A stretch of 35,670 bases of DNA from Lachnospiraceae bacterium. GTDB taxonomy: Bacteria; Bacillota; Clostridia; Lachnospirales; Lachnospiraceae. Positions 33,333 to 35,670 of the stretch are shown one piece after another. A program made the translations under genes and the position numbers. The notes beneath the pieces were generated by a model, which saw nothing but the letters and a program-made list of their open reading frames with translations, was not told the origin of the DNA and did no database searches. The stretch covers positions 1 through 35,670 of the forward strand of contig JAAWCJ010000040.1 of NCBI GenBank assembly GCA_022793195.1. Reading direction: 5' to 3'. The stretch's first letter is position 1, and each line of letters begins with the position of its first letter.

Positions 33333-34017
33333 TGTAAGGAAGATTACAAAATTTTATGGGAATGGAAAAAACCGCTTTCAAGTATTAAAGGAAATCAGCT
33401 TTGAAATCCAAAATGGTGATTTTGCCGTTATTTTAGGCGCTTCCGGCTCTGGAAAATCCACTTTACTAAATGTAGTTTCAGGCCTCGAATATCCAGACAG
33501 CGGTGAAATCATCTATGATGGAAAAAATATTGCAAATCTTTCTGAACACAGCCTGACCGAATTTCGTAAAGAAAATGTCGGATTTATATTTCAGCAGTAT
33601 TATTTGCTTCCGAATATGAATATTGATAAAAATGTAAAAATGGGAGCCGATTTGGCAGGAAATAAAGATTACAAAGCCATCATTGAAGCAGTCGGGCTTG
33701 GAGAAAAAATGAAACAATATCCCAGCGAATTGTCAGGCGGCGAACAGCAAAGGGTCGCTGTTGCCAGGGCATTGGCAAAAAAACCAAAAGTCTTATTCCT
33801 TGATGAGCCGACGGGAGCCCTTGACGAACAGACAGGCAGACAGGTTCTCGACTATATCTGCAAACTGCAAAAAAAATATCATTTTACAATCATAATGGTA
33901 ACTCATAATCAAAATATTGCGGAAATGGCAAATACGGTTATTAAAATAAACAGCGGAAAAATACTTGAACGATATACAAATACAATGCAAAAAACTGCTT
34001 ATGAGATTGGATGGTGA
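33325..34017 (+). CDS. ABC transporter ATP-binding protein (LolD/MacB-like)
   Basis: This 230-residue nucleotide-binding subunit has Walker A GASGSGKST (38-46), a Q-loop (FIFQQYYLLP), the signature LSGGEQQRVAVARAL, Walker B VLFLDEPTGALD and the H-loop VTHN. The type is the FtsE/LolD/MacB/BceA group that works with FtsX-fold permeases. It overlaps TetR upstream and the permease downstream (7 bases), so the three are translationally coupled. The likely role is export of, or resistance to, a peptide or drug. Confidence 0.95.
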   Translation: MIDVRKITKFYGNGKNRFQVLKEISFEIQNGDFAVILGASGSGKSTLLNVVSGLEYPDSGEIIYDGKNIANLSEHSLTEFRKENVGFIFQQYYLLPNMNIDKNVKMGADLAGNKDYKAIIEAVGLGEKMKQYPSELSGGEQQRVAVARALAKKPKVLFLDEPTGALDEQTGRQVLDYICKLQKKYHFTIIMVTHNQNIAEMANTVIKINSGKILERYTNTMQKTAYEIGW

Positions 34018-35165
34018 AAAACATGGTCGTAGGAATGAAAGATGCAGCAAAACTTACCGGAATTTCCATTATCGCCTGCTGTGCAGTCCTTGTATGCACC
34101 ATGTTTTTGAATTTTTATTTTGATATTTTACAAGTGGAACACCTGATTTTATCAGAATATGCAATGCTCTTTTACCAGGGGCAGACGGCTACTGCAAAAG
34201 TTGTCTGTTTTGTCAGCGGTGGTTGTCTCATGATCACATCTGTAATTATGATGTTTTTTTACATTAAATACTACATAGATACACACAAAAAAGAACTGGG
34301 GATATTAAAGGCCCTGGGATATTCCAACATAAAAATAGCAAAAAATTTTTGGGTTTTTGGAATAAGCATTTTAATTGGATCCGCTACTGGTTTCTCCGGA
34401 TCATTTATTCTGATGCCAAAGTTCTACGAATTACAAAATAAGGATCATCTTTTGCCTCAATTTTCTATACATTTTCATCCAACGATTTTTTTATATTTCG
34501 TGGTATTGCCCACCATTGCGTTTTCAATTCTTGCAATTTTTTATGCTCTCTTTAAATTAAATAAACCTGTACTGATGCTTTTAAAGGAACATGCACAAAC
34601 ATCCTCAAAAATACAAAAACAAAAAAACTACAAAAACAGTCTGTTTATTGATGATTTAAAGAAAAGCACTCTCAAGTCTGGGAAAATCCTTGTATTCTTT
34701 ATCGTCTTTGCTTCATTTTGTTTTTCATCAATGACACAGATGTCTGCAAGTATGAAAGATTTGTCAAGCAAGATGATGGGAGCGATGATACTAATGATCG
34801 GAATTATTTTAGCCTGTACTACTCTTTTCCTGGCAATTACAACAGTGGTCAGAAGTAATGCTAAAACAATTACTATGATGCGCACCTTTGGTTATTCGGG
34901 AAAAGAGTGCTGCAGAGCGCTGCTTGGAGGATACCGTCCTGTGTCCTATATCGGTTTTGCCCTCGGAACAGTATATCAATATGTGCTGCTTAGAATGATG
35001 GTCGATATTGTGTTTAAAGATATCGGAAATATTCCTGTATACAAATTCGATATTCCTATCATGCTCCTTTCTTTCGCCGCCTTTGTCATGATTTATGAAA
35101 TAGTCATGTACATTTACTCTCAAAAGATGCAAAAATTATCAGTCAAAGAAATCATGCTTGAATAG
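34011..35165 (+). CDS. FtsX-like ABC permease
   Basis: This 384-residue permease has about eight membrane helices arranged as two four-helix FtsX-type units. Each unit carries the pattern ELGILKALGYS (about 95-105) or TITMMRTFGYS (about 285-295) that contacts the ATPase. The large extracellular domain of MacB and BceB is absent, so it is compact. ATG 34011 overlaps the ATPase stop; a second ATG at 34023 is possible. It pairs with the ATPase upstream. The substrate is unknown. Confidence 0.9.
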   Translation: MVKNMVVGMKDAAKLTGISIIACCAVLVCTMFLNFYFDILQVEHLILSEYAMLFYQGQTATAKVVCFVSGGCLMITSVIMMFFYIKYYIDTHKKELGILKALGYSNIKIAKNFWVFGISILIGSATGFSGSFILMPKFYELQNKDHLLPQFSIHFHPTIFLYFVVLPTIAFSILAIFYALFKLNKPVLMLLKEHAQTSSKIQKQKNYKNSLFIDDLKKSTLKSGKILVFFIVFASFCFSSMTQMSASMKDLSSKMMGAMILMIGIILACTTLFLAITTVVRSNAKTITMMRTFGYSGKECCRALLGGYRPVSYIGFALGTVYQYVLLRMMVDIVFKDIGNIPVYKFDIPIMLLSFAAFVMIYEIVMYIYSQKMQKLSVKEIMLE

Positions 35166-35213
35166 CAAAGAGATGACTACATAAACGGCTAAATCATATA
35201 GAGTGAAGCGTAT

Positions 35214-35238
35214 GTGTCCTTGCCAATCGACGGTATCC
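35214..35238. repeat. Dispersed repeat, single-arm copy
   Basis: GTCCTTGCCAATCGACGG and flanks repeat the palindromic copy at 26864-26914: 20 identical bases in direct orientation, and about 24 of 26 when compared with its left arm. It lies about 50 bases after the ABC permease stop. Confidence 0.65.
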
Positions 35239-35301
35239 CCTGGCAAAATAAAAGCCTGGAACTACACAAAGAAATATGGCGTTTTTAATATCAAGAAATA
35301 A

Positions 35302-35670
35302 TCAGACCAATGCCTGCAGCTTTTGGCTGTGTCCCGACACCACTTTTTTTATAAGAGCCACATCAGCCTGCATCCCATCAATCTGGGCCGCAGCTTCTTC
35401 ATATTTTTTTGCTGCCGGCACATAAGATTCCGCCAGTAATTGAATCTGAGGGCAAACCATGGTTTCCATATCCATTTGCAGGTTTCTCATATTAGTCTGA
35501 ACATTTTTCATGTCGCTCTGAAGGCTTCCCACATCCTGGCGCAAATCCTTCACTTCTGTCTGAAGTCCCTTCATATCCGCCTGCAGCTCACTCACATCCT
35601 GACGCAGATCCTTCACTTCTTCTTGGAGAACGCCCACGTCCTGGCGCAGATCCTTCACTTCTGTCTGAAG
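35302..35670 (-). CDS. Coiled-coil repeat protein, N-terminus cut by window edge
   Basis: The frame is open to the right edge of the window, so the real start lies outside; the GTG at 35658 is only an internal codon. The 123 visible codons encode heptad repeats of the type LQTEVKDLRQDVG, a long parallel coiled coil, ending with a short non-repeated tail. At DNA level 35-base units recur at 35531, 35594 and 35636, spaced 63 and 42 bases, multiples of one 21-base heptad. No enzymatic domain is visible. It may be a structural or scaffold protein; similar repeats are annotated as hypothetical proteins in many Firmicutes. Confidence 0.65.
   Translation of the reverse strand, partial: LQTEVKDLRQDVGVLQEEVKDLRQDVSELQADMKGLQTEVKDLRQDVGSLQSDMKNVQTNMRNLQMDMETMVCPQIQLLAESYVPAAKKYEEAAAQIDGMQADVALIKKVVSGHSQKLQALV

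Noticed and set aside
35530-35670. Regular repeats at the right edge as a possible CRISPR array
   Set aside because: The repeats are in frame, spaced by multiples of 21 bases, and encode coiled-coil heptads.

Overview
The window looks like a chromosomal segment of a Gram-positive anaerobe of the Clostridia, most likely Lachnospiraceae. The main signs are the block rho - rpmE - DUF1385 (YqhQ-like) - prmC - prfA, a four-cysteine L31, AGGAGG-type ribosome binding sites, strong sigma-A-like promoters and a fusA-like paralog. No organism can be named from sequence alone. No tRNA, rRNA, insertion sequence or CRISPR array was seen.

Layout. (1) 1-462: a truncated reading frame and a 46-codon gene of unknown function, possibly the edge of an accessory element. 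(2) 463-7551: a compact five-gene cassette on the minus strand, visibly more A+T-rich than the chromosomal genes to its right. In transcription order it encodes a stand-alone receiver-domain protein, an RNase HII/HIII-type nuclease, a 1204-residue multidomain ATPase-protease, a methyltransferase-like protein and a DUF1848 iron-sulfur protein. (3) 7783-13696: aldo/keto reductase, a shortened WYL-type regulator, 4-alpha-glucanotransferase (malQ), a GH5 lipoprotein and a HisC-like aminotransferase, all minus. (4) 13974-15308: a plus-strand cytidylyltransferase fused to a Gfo/Idh-like domain. (5) 15346-18879: probable operon of zinc ribbon, NhaC-type antiporter, YjbQ and aldehyde dehydrogenase. 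(6) 18992-23927: translation and transcription housekeeping (prfA, prmC, DUF1385, rpmE, rho). (7) 24130-29075: adenine deaminase, a double-PepSY membrane protein and an EF-G-like GTPase. (8) 29330-32523: tyrA and aroA with an unrelated membrane protein between them. (9) 32751-35165: a TetR regulator with an ABC exporter. (10) 35302-35670: the end of a coiled-coil repeat protein cut by the window edge.

The main discovery candidate is the cassette at 463-7551. The large protein begins with an RNA:DNA hybrid-binding domain of the RNase H1 (viroplasmin) type. Then come a duplicated acidic linker, a ClpB-like AAA+ module, a degenerate receiver domain, an FtsH-type AAA module and a complete M41 zinc protease site, with no membrane segment. 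A neighbouring gene encodes an RNase H with all four catalytic acidic residues, and another encodes a free receiver domain. I infer a soluble machine that detects RNA:DNA hybrids (R-loops, replication primers or reverse-transcription products) and responds by proteolysis and hybrid cleavage under receiver-domain control. A defence or genome-conflict role is possible but not shown. I do not recognise this combination as a described system.

Regulatory architecture is clear in places. rho and ade are divergent and appear to share one -35 hexamer. Perfect or near-perfect hairpins end several operons, one of them built partly from the last codons of the fusion gene. A roughly 24-base repeat recurs directly after two stop codons far apart in the window, with a weaker third copy.
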